Part shown: one piece after another, positions 40,534-49,408 of the stretch
Layout of the letters: each line of letters begins with the position of its first letter
How positions within the stretch are numbered: position 1 is the stretch's first letter
Origin: a bacterium
GTDB taxonomy: Bacteria; Verrucomicrobiota; Verrucomicrobiia; Limisphaerales; J093
DNA: 64,000 nucleotides
NCBI GenBank assembly: GCA_021780105.1
Contig: JAJXZJ010000046.1
Location: 186,001 to 250,000 of the forward strand
Direction: 5' to 3'
Position numbers and translations under genes: made by a program
The notes under the pieces: model-generated
What the model was told of the DNA's origin: nothing
Seen by the model: only the letters and a program-made list of their open reading frames with translations
Database searches by the model: none

Positions 40534-41997
40534 TCACTGCGCGGCCGTTTTCCCGGTTGGCGCGTTGTTCTTGCGCGTGGCGGAAGACTTATTGCCGCTG
40601 TTGCCGCTGTTTTGTTCCGCCCAGGCCTGGAGCATTTCGATGGCGCGACCGAGCACGCCGGCCGAACCGCGGAACTGCGCCGAACCGCGGGGTTCATTCG
40701 CACGCGACCACCACTCGTGGAAGTCCCCGACGCGTCTAACGCGGGCAACCATCGGCTTCAGTTCGCGATAGGCGTCCTCAACGAAGCCGTTCCGCACCAG
40801 TTGTTGAATCATGCGCCCGCCGAACCACGACCAGTCGCCGCCGTTCTGGTAACTATACGGCTGGGCCATGCCGGGGTTTTTGAAGAAACCCGGCGGATAC
40901 GGCGGATACATCGTCAAGCCAATGGTCGCGGCGCCCGCGCGGCGCACGTCGTCGGTCATCCATCGCAGCGACACGGCGATTTCATCGTGATTGAGCAGCC
41001 CGGCTTCAATGGCCACCGCCGTGCCGCCGTGGTAAAAAATCGCATTTTCGTCGAAGGACTTTGGAAAAGGCGAACCGGCGAGATAAACGTGTGGTATGAA
41101 TTTCTGCCGGCGCGTGTCCCACAAATGCCGGCGGATGTTCTGCTTGAGATTGTCGCGGACCTCACGCCAGTGCGCCGCTTCCGGTGCGTTGTCACCGAGC
41201 AGTTGCAGGTAGTCGTTGAGCGCGATGAGCAGCATGGCGTTGTCGTAGATGTCCAGCGCGCGGTGCGAACTCGCGTCGAATTCCACGCCCCACGGCGACT
41301 CCGGTTGCACGTCACCCCAGTCCGCGGTGGTGGCGCCCCAGACCAGCCCGTGTGGGGGATCGAACCGCTCGGTCAGCACGTAATTCAGTGCGCGGCCCAG
41401 CCGTTCACGCACCGTCACGCCGGCGATGGTCTCGGTCAGGATGGAGCGGTCACCGGTCACGCTGACGTATTTGCGCACGGCCTGGACGAGCGACGATTCC
41501 TGATCGGTTTCCACCGTGTTTTTGTGCGCCATGAGGTTCGGCGCCAGTTTCGAGGTGCGGTAGGCGTATTTGACCTTCGCCTGGTCCATCGGGATGTAAC
41601 CGTCCACGATGTCGCCGTTGGTGCCTTGGAACTTGAAGAAGGTCAGCAACGCCTCGCGGAAGCGCGCCGGCGGGTTTACCTCGAGCGCCACCTCGATGAA
41701 GGTGTTCAGGTCGCGAATCCACACCTCGCCGTAGCCGCTGCCGGCGTTGAGGCCGCTTTTCAAAAGTTCCTGCGCCATGCGGTGGACATCGCGCAACGTT
41801 TGATCCGCCAGAATCTCCTTCGCCAGCGCGGCGCGCCGGGCGGCGGCGTCCGGCTGCGCGAAGGCCACGACGGTCACGGTGAACAGGCCCGTCAGCAGCA
41901 GCCGTTTGAAACCGAGCACCAGTGTCGAGGCGCGGGCCGGCGTCGCTGTCCGGGGGCGCCGGGGAAAAGGTGGGCCGCAGGGTCGCAGTGATTTCAT
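40534..41997 (-). CDS. Six-hairpin (alpha/alpha)6 glycosidase-like protein
   Basis: A 487-residue exported protein. Behind a basic N-region and hydrophobic stretch (LLLTGLFTVTVVAFA) comes an all-helical glycosidase-like domain: SGYGEVWIRDLNTFIEVALE, TDQESSLVQAVRKYV, WGATTADWGDVQPESPWG with candidate catalytic Asp/Glu, QNGGDWSWFGGRMIQQL and FHEWWSRANEPRGSAQFRG. This is the six-hairpin glycosidase superfamily (trehalase/amylo-glucosidase relatives). I cannot pick a CAZy family or a substrate. The start at 41997 is the only ATG; a GTG further in would give a shorter signal peptide. The final 30 residues are Ser/Asn/Lys-rich. Confidence 0.8.
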   Translation of the reverse strand: MKSLRPCGPPFPRRPRTATPARASTLVLGFKRLLLTGLFTVTVVAFAQPDAAARRAALAKEILADQTLRDVHRMAQELLKSGLNAGSGYGEVWIRDLNTFIEVALEVNPPARFREALLTFFKFQGTNGDIVDGYIPMDQAKVKYAYRTSKLAPNLMAHKNTVETDQESSLVQAVRKYVSVTGDRSILTETIAGVTVRERLGRALNYVLTERFDPPHGLVWGATTADWGDVQPESPWGVEFDASSHRALDIYDNAMLLIALNDYLQLLGDNAPEAAHWREVRDNLKQNIRRHLWDTRRQKFIPHVYLAGSPFPKSFDENAIFYHGGTAVAIEAGLLNHDEIAVSLRWMTDDVRRAGAATIGLTMYPPYPPGFFKNPGMAQPYSYQNGGDWSWFGGRMIQQLVRNGFVEDAYRELKPMVARVRRVGDFHEWWSRANEPRGSAQFRGSAGVLGRAIEMLQAWAEQNSGNSGNKSSATRKNNAPTGKTAAQ

Positions 41998-42130
41998 GCG
42001 CCAGTTTTTCTTAAGATTGGAATCCGCGCGTCAAGCCTGTTCTGCGGGCAACTTCATTCGGCGCCAAGGCCACTAGTTCATTGACGCCCCGGCCGGCCGT
42101 TCGTAGTGTCCGCCAGCTTTCGGACCGGAT

Positions 42131-42376
42131 ATGAATGCCAAACTCCTGCTCAAGACAGTGTTTTTGATCGTCATGCTGTTGTTGTTGGTCTTGATTGGCC
42201 TTAACAATCCCGCAAAGGTGTCGCTGACACTGCCGTTCCTGCCCAAAGTCTCCCAAGCAGCGGCAATCATGTATTTCGCCTTCTTTGCTCTCGGCGTCCT
42301 CACCGGCACGGTGTTGACGGCCGGCGGGGGCAAACGCGGGGGTGGCGCGGGCAGATCCGCCAAAAGCGGCCAGTAA
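42131..42376 (+). CDS. LapA-like (DUF1049) membrane protein
   Basis: An 81-residue protein with two transmembrane helices (VFLIVMLLLLVLIGLN, IMYFAFFALGVLTGTVL) separated by NPAKVSLTLPFLP, the DUF1049/LapA pattern. Family members assist lipopolysaccharide assembly together with LapB in enterobacteria; here the role is inferred only from this similarity. The tail is short, Gly/Arg/Lys-rich. It converges with the amidase gene, with two bases between the stops. Confidence 0.85.
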   Translation: MNAKLLLKTVFLIVMLLLLVLIGLNNPAKVSLTLPFLPKVSQAAAIMYFAFFALGVLTGTVLTAGGGKRGGGAGRSAKSGQ

Positions 42377-42378
42377 CT

Positions 42379-43362
42379 TCAACGTTCCACCAGCCGTTTG
42401 TAGGCAAGGACGCCGTCCACGATGGCGCGCGCCGTTTCGGCGCGGTGCGTGGCGTCGTAGATCTCCCGCGCTTCGGCGGGCGCGCTCATGAACCCACCTT
42501 CCACCAGTACGGCCGGCATCTCGGCGGTTTTCAACACGGCGAAGCGCGCCCGGCGCACGCCGCGGTCCTTTGCGTTCAGGTTTTGCAACAGGGCCTTTTG
42601 CAGCCGGTAAGCGAGCAGCACGTTACGCGCGTTGTTCAAGTTGCCGACCTGGGCGTTCGTGGGGCCGTTGTCCTCGCCGCGGGCATTGGTGGAGGAGGCG
42701 CCCGGCGGGGTCAGGCAATAGACTTCCACCCCCTTGGGATCCGGTTCGCCGTTGCCGGCGGAGTTGTAGTGCAGGCTGATGAACAGGTCGGCGTGCTTGC
42801 GTTTGGCAACCGCCGGGCGGTCAGGCAGGTCCACAAACTCGTCCCGCGTGCGGGTCATCACGACGCGGAAACCGGCGGCCTGGAGCAAACTGCGAACTTT
42901 GGTGGCGAGCAGCAGCGTGTAAACCTTTTCCTGATGGGAGCCGTCTTCGTTACCCGGCTGGCGTCCGCCGTGGCCGGGATCGAGCGCGATGACGCGCACC
43001 TTTTCGCCGCGCCGGTTGTGGACTGGCTGGAGCAGGGGTTGGAGGGTGGTCTTCACGTCGAGACTGGAAATCAGGATTCGCCCGTTGGAGGGAGTGACCG
43101 GCACCGACAGCCAGACATGCACGCCGTTGAACTCCATTTCGCGGGAATTGATCGTGAAGCTCAGGCGCATTGCGCGGTTGGTGGCGTGGGCATCGCGGCT
43201 GCGCCGGTCCCAGTCCAGCCGCAAGGAGCTGGCCCTGGCCCAAACCGACAAATCCAGATATTGCCGACCGTAGAGGTTGATCGGTGGCGGCGTGGATCCG
43301 GCCGCGTGCAGTGGCGGCAAGCTGGAGACAAGGAGCCAGATGACGACGGCGAATGACTTCAT
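42379..43362 (-). CDS. N-acetylmuramoyl-L-alanine amidase (Amidase_3)
   Basis: A 327-residue exported zinc amidase that cleaves the bond between muramic acid and L-alanine in peptidoglycan. After a signal peptide (VVIWLLVSSLPPLHA) comes an AMIN-like N-terminal domain (to about 145) and the catalytic domain: IALDPGHGGRQPGNE (zinc histidine), the second ligand E in HQEKVYTLLLATK, LFISLHYNSAG (third His), and AVLVEGGFMS with the catalytic Glu. The start at 43362 (MKSFAVVIWLL) was chosen; 42 upstream codons lack protein character. It acts in cell-wall remodelling at division. Confidence 0.9.
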   Translation of the reverse strand: MKSFAVVIWLLVSSLPPLHAAGSTPPPINLYGRQYLDLSVWARASSLRLDWDRRSRDAHATNRAMRLSFTINSREMEFNGVHVWLSVPVTPSNGRILISSLDVKTTLQPLLQPVHNRRGEKVRVIALDPGHGGRQPGNEDGSHQEKVYTLLLATKVRSLLQAAGFRVVMTRTRDEFVDLPDRPAVAKRKHADLFISLHYNSAGNGEPDPKGVEVYCLTPPGASSTNARGEDNGPTNAQVGNLNNARNVLLAYRLQKALLQNLNAKDRGVRRARFAVLKTAEMPAVLVEGGFMSAPAEAREIYDATHRAETARAIVDGVLAYKRLVER

Positions 43363-43530
43363 TGGCGCCACACGCTGCCCGCGGCGTGCCGTCGCTTCAA
43401 GCAAAAGCGCGTTCGCACGGCGGCGATTTGTGCCTCTGAGGTGGTGGTAGATGCCGCGAACGATGGAGAATTCCGAGAGGTCAGGCAACCCGGCCCGGCG
43501 GGTATCCCCGGTGTCCGCGCGCGGCGCGGT

Positions 43531-44628
43531 TCAGTTGGCGCGGTTGAAATCCAGGGCGACCAGTTCGCCGGGACGAACCTTCAGCCCCGGCGGCACGCTT
43601 ACCCAGACCGGCAGGCCGATTTGCACGAACTGCTGGGACGCCGGTTGCGGCAGCAGCACCGGTTTGGTGGGACCCATCCAGGCACCGACGGATTCCACGC
43701 GCCCGATGCCTGTGGCTCGGCGCAGGGACCGGGATGTGACCTTGACCGGCATGCCCACCACGGGTTCCACCGACATGGGTTGCGGCACGTAGGCGACAAT
43801 GCGCGTGGCCGCGGTGGCCGTGATCGTCACGATCGCATCGCCGGCGCTCACGTTCTCGCCGTCCCGGTGGAGAATCACGCTGATGACGCCGTCAATCGGC
43901 GCCACCAACGGCGTCGGCCCCAGCTCCGCCTCGGCCAGATCCAGCTTCTTTTCCTCGACGTTGATGGCTGCCTGGATGGCGTCCGCCGGGGCCGCCAGCG
44001 GGCGGGTTAATTCGCCGAAGCCCTGGAGGGTGTCCTGAATGTTCGTCAGCACATGGGTTTCTTCCTCCACCTCGGCCCGGGCACTGTCCGCGTCGCGTCG
44101 CGCGATTTCATACGCGTTCAGGGAAACGACGTCGTTGGTGTCGCCGTGGTAGAGACCGGCAACGCGTTTGAACTGGCCCTCGGTGTATTGGCGGCGAATC
44201 CTGGCCTGCGCAAGGCGGGTCCGGGCTTCGAGTTCCCGCAGGCGGTAGTTCTCGACCTGGTATTCGATTCGCTCGCGGGTAAAGGTGGGCGTGATTCCGA
44301 GCCGGGTTTGCTCGATCTCCGCGCGGATGACCGCCAGGGAACGCTCCAGCACCTTGGGATCGGGCACCAGCACGGCCAGGACATCGCCGGCATGCACCGG
44401 CTGGTTGAGGCCGGCGTGGAACTGGGTGAGCTGGCCGGCCTTGGCGCTGGTTAAATTGGCCTGGACCGTCTCCACCTGGCCGGTGACGTTCGGCGCGGCG
44501 GCGTATTGAATCCAGATCGAAACCGCCACCGCCGAAACCGCCACGAAGACGAGCGGCGGCAGGAATTTCATGCGGAACTCACGCCAGACCAGTCGCGGTG
44601 GCGTGGGAATGGGCGGCAACGATTTCAC
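43531..44628 (-). CDS. HlyD-family membrane-fusion protein
   Basis: A 365-residue periplasmic adaptor with an N-terminal transmembrane anchor (LPPLVFVAVSAVAVSIW), two halves of a biotinyl-lipoyl domain (VTGQVETVQANLTSAKAG, LVAPIDGVISVILHR) separated by a long coiled-coil hairpin (about residues 95-215), and a C-terminal beta-barrel. Such proteins bridge an inner-membrane transporter to an outer-membrane channel, yet no transporter gene adjoins. It starts at GTG 44628 four bases after the DUF4956 stop, so it forms an operon with the DUF4956 and VTC genes. Confidence 0.85.
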   Translation of the reverse strand: MKSLPPIPTPPRLVWREFRMKFLPPLVFVAVSAVAVSIWIQYAAAPNVTGQVETVQANLTSAKAGQLTQFHAGLNQPVHAGDVLAVLVPDPKVLERSLAVIRAEIEQTRLGITPTFTRERIEYQVENYRLRELEARTRLAQARIRRQYTEGQFKRVAGLYHGDTNDVVSLNAYEIARRDADSARAEVEEETHVLTNIQDTLQGFGELTRPLAAPADAIQAAINVEEKKLDLAEAELGPTPLVAPIDGVISVILHRDGENVSAGDAIVTITATAATRIVAYVPQPMSVEPVVGMPVKVTSRSLRRATGIGRVESVGAWMGPTKPVLLPQPASQQFVQIGLPVWVSVPPGLKVRPGELVALDFNRAN

Positions 44629-44631
44629 GGC

Positions 44632-45318
44632 TTAAAATTCGGATTCGTCCTCGGCGTGGAGGCTGGTCACCCGGGACACGCCCGGCAGAACCTTCAATTC
44701 GTGGAGCAACTCCTCGGAGCGGGCGGGGTCGCGCAACAACACCCGGTAGGAGAGATCGGTCCCGCCGAAATTCTCGTTGGAGCGATGGCTGGCGCAAAAG
44801 GAGCGCCGGCTGTGGCGGTGGAGCAGCAGGCGCAAATCGGCAAGGTCCGCCGCCGCACGGGTCCAGTTGAGGTTTACGATGAGGTCGTAACGGTTGCGGC
44901 TGCCGAAGGCGGTGAACCAAAGGTAGAACATGATGACCGAAACCAGCGCGCAGACAATCACCGCCACCGGAAAGCGCTGGGTGCCCGCGGCCATGCCCAT
45001 CACCAGACAACCCAGGATGTAACTCGTGTCGAGCGTGTCCCGCAGCACGTTGCGGAACCGCACGATGGCGAAGACCGCCATCATGCCGAAGGCGGTCACC
45101 AGGTTGTTCGACAACACCATCATCACCGCCGCCACCAACACCGGCAGGATGACCAGGGAGGCGACAAACGACCGTGAATACGACAGGCCCGTGTGGGTGT
45201 AGATGTAAACCCACGCCAGCGCGTGGCCGCCGAGGAAGGCCAGCAGCAATCCCAGCACCATCAGCGGCACGCTGATGGGGGTGCTCGCGTAATCTCCACG
45301 GAAAAACCAGTCGCTCAT
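44632..45318 (-). CDS. DUF4956 membrane protein
   Basis: A 228-residue protein with four or five transmembrane segments in the first 140 residues, including the family core SNNLVTAFGMMAVFAIVRFRNVLRD (shown by VTAFGMMAVFAIVRFR), then DTSYILGCLVMGMAAGTQ. The last 80 residues form a cytoplasmic ACT-like domain (SYRVLLRDPARSEELLHELK, VSRVTSLHAEDE). DUF4956 proteins regularly accompany VTC-type polyphosphate polymerases and CotH kinases; function is unknown. Located 6 bases after the VTC gene and 3 before the HlyD gene. Confidence 0.9.
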   Translation of the reverse strand: MSDWFFRGDYASTPISVPLMVLGLLLAFLGGHALAWVYIYTHTGLSYSRSFVASLVILPVLVAAVMMVLSNNLVTAFGMMAVFAIVRFRNVLRDTLDTSYILGCLVMGMAAGTQRFPVAVIVCALVSVIMFYLWFTAFGSRNRYDLIVNLNWTRAAADLADLRLLLHRHSRRSFCASHRSNENFGGTDLSYRVLLRDPARSEELLHELKVLPGVSRVTSLHAEDESEF

Positions 45319-45324
45319 ACAAAA

Positions 45325-46170
45325 TCAGGCCGGGACAATCTGGGACATGGGCGTCGGGATTTCCTCGGCGGCCGCTTCCACCGGCGACGGCGGCGGCGGC
45401 GGCGCATCGGTTTGAACCGGTTTGCTCCCGATCAAATTCTCTTCGCCGATCAGTGCCACGCCATCCCCGTATTTCGCCGCCGAGGTGCGCTCCAGGTCAA
45501 ATCGCTGGACCAGCTCCCGGAACCAGTTCGGGAACCGGCCGGTGAACTTCAGCTCCAAAATCACCCCGGTGCCGAACGGCCGCACCGGATTGTCCTGCGC
45601 CAACTCCAATCCCGCGCCGAACTGGCGGGCCACGCACACCTCCCGGTCCATGGTGACGCGCACGGAGTTGTCCTGCGTGCTGACCCACGCCTCGCGCTGG
45701 TAGGCCACATGCGCCTTGGGCCGCGCCTGCAGGTCGAGCATCAACCGGCAGAAATTCTGCAGCGCCACCAGATGATCCGGCCGCGACGAGAGCAAATGCG
45801 CCGGCTCCGGCAGGTGCCCCGCCAGCAGCCAGTTGACGGCCGCGCGCCGCACGCCGGCCCGTTGCTTCAGGATGGCGTCGTTTTGCCGACGTTTGATTTC
45901 AAAGAAAACGGGCGAATTCGGACGCTCATCGTAGAAGCGCAGCCGCAACTTGAACCGGTTTTTGGACCCGTTGAACGTCTCGCGGAAGGTCCGCAAGTCG
46001 TCCGAGTCCAGATACAGACTGTGAATCGGATAGGACAACCCCGGCCGGCCCACGCCGTATTCGTCCAGTTCAAGGAACGATTGCACGAAGCCCCGCACCT
46101 CCAATGCGATGGCCTCGCGGACGCGGTATTTCAACTCAACTCGTTGTAGTTGAAGCTTGTCTGGTCCCAT
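45325..46170 (-). CDS. VTC-domain polyphosphate polymerase-like protein
   Basis: A 281-residue protein with the VTC (vacuolar transporter chaperone) tunnel-domain pattern found in eukaryotic polyphosphate polymerase Vtc4 and in bacterial relatives: LQRVELKYRVRE, YPIHSLYLDSDDLRTFRE, FKLRLRFYDE, VFFEIKRRQNDAILKQR, REAWVSTQDNSVRVTMDREV and ILELKFTGRFPNWFREL, supplying the ring of Lys/Arg/Glu. It probably elongates or handles polyphosphate or another triphosphate. The C-terminal 45 residues are a Pro/Ala-rich linker. Start at 46170 (MGPDKLQLQ) was chosen because a promoter at about 46208-46236 lies inside the longer frame that reaches 46251. Confidence 0.85.
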   Translation of the reverse strand: MGPDKLQLQRVELKYRVREAIALEVRGFVQSFLELDEYGVGRPGLSYPIHSLYLDSDDLRTFRETFNGSKNRFKLRLRFYDERPNSPVFFEIKRRQNDAILKQRAGVRRAAVNWLLAGHLPEPAHLLSSRPDHLVALQNFCRLMLDLQARPKAHVAYQREAWVSTQDNSVRVTMDREVCVARQFGAGLELAQDNPVRPFGTGVILELKFTGRFPNWFRELVQRFDLERTSAAKYGDGVALIGEENLIGSKPVQTDAPPPPPSPVEAAAEEIPTPMSQIVPA

Positions 46171-46186
46171 ACCGAACGCATTCGGT
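46171..46186 (-). promoter_or_regulatory. Hairpin abutting the VTC start codon
   Basis: ACCGAA-cgca-TTCGGT is a perfect 6-base inverted repeat immediately upstream of the VTC gene start at 46170, in the region where the ribosome binding site should be; no Shine-Dalgarno-like sequence is visible. It could limit translation or be an operator. Confidence 0.35.
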
Positions 46187-46207
46187 TTGTTGCTTGTCGT
46201 CACCAAA

Positions 46208-46236
46208 TCGTCATGCAAGCGTTGCCGCAATGTCAA
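46208..46236 (-). promoter_or_regulatory. Promoter of the VTC-DUF4956-HlyD operon
   Basis: On the minus strand a consensus -35 hexamer TTGACA (46236-46231) is followed after 17 bases by TGACGA, a poor -10. It predicts a start near 46200 and a leader of about 30 bases. The perfect -35 and the AT-rich surroundings make it credible. Confidence 0.45.
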
Positions 46237-46383
46237 GCTCGCGACGGGCACACCACCGTGCTTTGGTGTTTCGAGTCACTGGTTTATTGAACTGAACACC
46301 GAAAAGAAAGCAATATTAATACCAATTCGCCTCCAGTGGCCGCAGACTTGGCATCCGCCTCCGGTCGGCTAGTCTCAACGCCC

Positions 46384-47406
46384 GTGCCGACTTCCCGCGA
46401 AGCCTCTCACGCCCCGTCCGAATATCCGGACCTGCCCGCCGCGCGCGACCGGTGGATTCTGGCCCGGCGGACGCCCCGGCCGCGGCACGACCTCGGGAAA
46501 CCGCAGGGCGTGTTCGTCGAGGACGAATGCGCGGCGTCGGGCGTCATCGCACCGGTCTTGACGGTCCTGCTCACCAGCCGCGAATGTCCGTGGCGCTGCC
46601 TGATGTGCGACCTCTGGCGGTTCACGGTGACGCAGGATATTCCTCCCGGGGTGATTCCGGCGCAAATCCAGCACGCGTTGCACAACCTCCCGCCCGGTCC
46701 GCAACCCCGCCAGATCAAGCTCTACAACGCCGGCAGCTTCTTCGATCCCCGCGCCGTGCCGCCCGTGGACGACGACACCATCGCCGCGCAACTGGCGCGG
46801 TTCGAGCGCGTGATCGTCGAGTGTCACCCGGCGCTCGTCGGCCCGCGCTGCCGCAGTTTCCGCGACCGGCTTGCCGCTCACGCGACCGCTGCGTCAGCCG
46901 CTGCTCCGGCGTTGGAAGTGGCCATGGGTTTGGAAACGGCGCATCCGGAAGTGCTGGCGAAGTTGAACAAGCGCATGACACTCGACCAGTTCCGCCGGGC
47001 GGCCGGCTTCCTTCGCGCAAACCACCTCGCCCTGCGCGTCTTCATCCTCGTGCAACCGCCGTTCCTTCCGGCCGAAGCGGCGGTGGAATGGTCGGTGCGG
47101 TCCACGGAACTGGCGTTCGACTGCGGCGCGACCGCCGCCACGCTGATCCCCACGCGCGCCGGCAACGGCGCATTGGCCGCGCTCGCCACCAACGGCGAGT
47201 TCACGCCGCCGCGGTTGGTGACGCTGGAGGCGGCGCTCGAAGCCAGCCTGGCGCTGCGGCGTGGACGCGTTTTTGCCGACGTTTGGGATTTGAAACGTTT
47301 CGCCGACTGCGCGGTCTGTTTTCCCGCCCGTGCCGAACGACTCAGACAAATGAACCTGATGCAGCGAGTTTTGCCGCGTGTCGCTTGCGTCGCGTGCGGC
47401 GGCTGA
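46384..47406 (+). CDS. Radical SAM protein with C-terminal cysteine cluster
   Basis: A 340-residue iron-sulfur enzyme. The radical SAM cluster motif is CPWRCLMC (C68, C72, C75 from this start), followed by QIKLYNAGSFFDPRAVPP, VAMGLETAHPEVLAKLNKRM, and RVFILVQPPFLPAEAA, the arrangement of a family annotated as Fe-S oxidoreductases or, in archaea, the tRNA-archaeosine-related RaSEA type. The C-terminus holds DCAVC and VACVAC, a possible auxiliary cluster site. Substrate unknown. No ATG is near; GTG at 46384 (MPTSREASH) was chosen, and another GTG at 46336 is open. It diverges from the VTC operon. Confidence 0.8.
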   Translation: MPTSREASHAPSEYPDLPAARDRWILARRTPRPRHDLGKPQGVFVEDECAASGVIAPVLTVLLTSRECPWRCLMCDLWRFTVTQDIPPGVIPAQIQHALHNLPPGPQPRQIKLYNAGSFFDPRAVPPVDDDTIAAQLARFERVIVECHPALVGPRCRSFRDRLAAHATAASAAAPALEVAMGLETAHPEVLAKLNKRMTLDQFRRAAGFLRANHLALRVFILVQPPFLPAEAAVEWSVRSTELAFDCGATAATLIPTRAGNGALAALATNGEFTPPRLVTLEAALEASLALRRGRVFADVWDLKRFADCAVCFPARAERLRQMNLMQRVLPRVACVACGG

Positions 47407-47707
47407 CCGGGGTTGGTCCAACCACACGTGAATTGCTCCGCTGGAACGCCGCCCTACCGTTCGAAACACGAACGCCGTCACGAGTTGGATGGTGGCGCCG
47501 GATGCATCGGAGCGCTTCTACCGCGCCCGGTTGGTCAGCGGCGGCGGCTCGTGAGTGCCGCGGATGCACCGGTTTCCAACCGGCTTGGGGCGGACGGAGG
47601 TCTAAACCGGCTGGATGCCGATGCGGTGGCCACGTTCGGCAAAGACCGAAGACAACGTTATTGCGTTGGCGGTGTCATGTCTTCCATACCGTCCGGAAGC
47701 GGGTGGT
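47407..47707. other. Intergenic region (301 bases) with a short inverted repeat
   Basis: Lies between the convergent radical SAM and beta-propeller genes. No gene-like frame. At 47569-47583 there is a perfect inverted repeat CCGGTT-TCC-AACCGG, and AACCGGCTTGG (47578 on) recurs as AACCGGCTGG about 25 bases later. Neither has a T-run, so a terminator role is uncertain. Confidence 0.4.
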
Positions 47708-49408
47708 TTATTTCGCCCGGAAGACGGCGATTTCTGAAAGCCCGATGTTCGGGCTGCCGGGCTTCGCGCCGGTGACGAGGAAGGCGACCCAGTTCACGGT
47801 CTTCGGCGGGAATTTCACTTCCAGTCCGCGCTTGGCATCGTCGGGCAGCGCGCCGGTTTTCAACGTCGTGCCGTCGCTGAAGACGAGCAGGCCGGCGGTG
47901 ACTTGATCCAGGAGGTTCGGCCGGTCGAAGAGCCAGATGCGGTCAATGCGCTGCGGCGTTTCCCACGTGAGCCGGAGCATGGCGGTGTCGCGCTCGCCGT
48001 TGCTGGCCCATTCGTGGCGGAGGTCGCCGGGAAAACCGTCCACCACGCCGTCCACGGCGCCCGCGGCGGCGTAATCCGGATGCACGGAACTGACCGTGAG
48101 CCGGGCGCGCGGCGCCATGTTGTCCGGCGAGCCGAGCGGATCGGCCGGCCGGCGGTCGTCCGGCGTCAGCAGCCGGATTTCCTGGAGACACATTCCGTAG
48201 CGGCTGCCGGGCGGGCGCGTCTCGAAGCGCACACCGTTCCAGCCCTGGCTGAAATTCGCGGCGTAGCACAGCCACAGCGTGCGGCCATCGGCGCCGATAA
48301 ACTTCGACGGCACGTTCACGAAGTAAGCCTGCTCGCCGAAATGCCGGAGGTAGGCGACGCGCTTCCACGGGCCGGTGATGCGGTCGGATTCGAGGAGGTA
48401 GGTGTTGAAGTAGGAAACCGTGTTGCCGCCGTCGGTGACGCACAGGAGGAATTTCTTCAGCGGCGCGTCGTAGGTCATCGTCACGCAACCCATGTTGTCG
48501 GGCCACGCAGCAACCGGCTGAATGCGACGGAAGTCGTGCGTCCAGACCGGTTCGCCTTGGGCGTCGTCGCCGGCGAAGAACTCGTATTGCGACGCGTCGT
48601 TCATGGCCGCGATGCCCGGTGTGACGCGGAGCAGATAGATTTGGTCGCCGGTGATCCAACTGTCGAAGCCGAACCGGCGGTTCGTGTTGTTCGAGGCGCC
48701 GTGCGCGACGAGGTAGGCCTTGCCGTCGGGCGAATGTTCGAGGTTCCGGCCGAAATCCACGAAATGCGGCGAACCGATCTTCACCGGCTCACCGTTGAGC
48801 GAGGTTTCTCCGAACAACGGTCGGGCCGGCGTGCAAGACGTCTGCGTCCAGGTCTTGCCGAAATCGGTGGACCAGCGGAAGCCGACGAACGGTCCGAGCC
48901 ACGGCCAGTTGTAATTCATGCCGTCGTGCGGCACGGAGCCGTCCGGTCCCAGGCAATACGTGCCGTAATACCACACGCCGTTGTAAACGAGACTGCCGCA
49001 CGGATACCGGCCGCGATACGGCGAAGGGTCGGACGCATAGACGGCCTGATTCGTCACGGTGAGATGGAGCGGGTCGTCGCCCAAAATCGTCGCAAAGCCG
49101 GTCGTGGCATTCGTGCCGGCGGAGGACGCGCCGAGGCCGTTGACCTCGCCGTCGGTCCACGGCGAGTAGAGGTTGCCGTCGGCCGCCCACGACGGATACC
49201 AGGTGTCCGCGTGAACGTATTCCGCGTGGCGGCCGGTGAAGCCGATGCCGGTCAGCGTGGTGGATTTGGGGAACGGACAACCGGCCGGCGCCTCGTCCGG
49301 CCAGACGTGAAACGGCACTGGTGGCGGCGCGTCAATCAACTCCTGTGTGGCGCCCAGCCCCGTGGCACAAACGGCCAGCAACGCGGCGAGAGTGAACAGC
49401 GCATTCAT
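47708..49408 (-). CDS. Secreted beta-propeller/discoidin-like protein
   Basis: A 566-residue exported protein. A signal peptide (FTLAALLAVCATGLGA) precedes a region of about 410 residues with repeats in the style of five-bladed beta-propeller glycoside hydrolases (ADTWYPSWAADGNLYSPWTD, SLVYNGVWYYGTYCLG, GPFVGFRWSTDFGKTWTQ), then a C-terminal discoidin-like beta-sandwich (TVSSVHPDYAAAGAVDGVVD, ASNGERDTAMLRLTW, RIDRIWLFDRPN). It may bind or trim a glycan, but catalytic residues cannot be assigned. The ATG at 49408 overlaps the stop of a 50-codon upstream frame as ATGA. A further ATG at 49423 is less likely. Confidence 0.75.
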   Translation of the reverse strand: MNALFTLAALLAVCATGLGATQELIDAPPPVPFHVWPDEAPAGCPFPKSTTLTGIGFTGRHAEYVHADTWYPSWAADGNLYSPWTDGEVNGLGASSAGTNATTGFATILGDDPLHLTVTNQAVYASDPSPYRGRYPCGSLVYNGVWYYGTYCLGPDGSVPHDGMNYNWPWLGPFVGFRWSTDFGKTWTQTSCTPARPLFGETSLNGEPVKIGSPHFVDFGRNLEHSPDGKAYLVAHGASNNTNRRFGFDSWITGDQIYLLRVTPGIAAMNDASQYEFFAGDDAQGEPVWTHDFRRIQPVAAWPDNMGCVTMTYDAPLKKFLLCVTDGGNTVSYFNTYLLESDRITGPWKRVAYLRHFGEQAYFVNVPSKFIGADGRTLWLCYAANFSQGWNGVRFETRPPGSRYGMCLQEIRLLTPDDRRPADPLGSPDNMAPRARLTVSSVHPDYAAAGAVDGVVDGFPGDLRHEWASNGERDTAMLRLTWETPQRIDRIWLFDRPNLLDQVTAGLLVFSDGTTLKTGALPDDAKRGLEVKFPPKTVNWVAFLVTGAKPGSPNIGLSEIAVFRAK

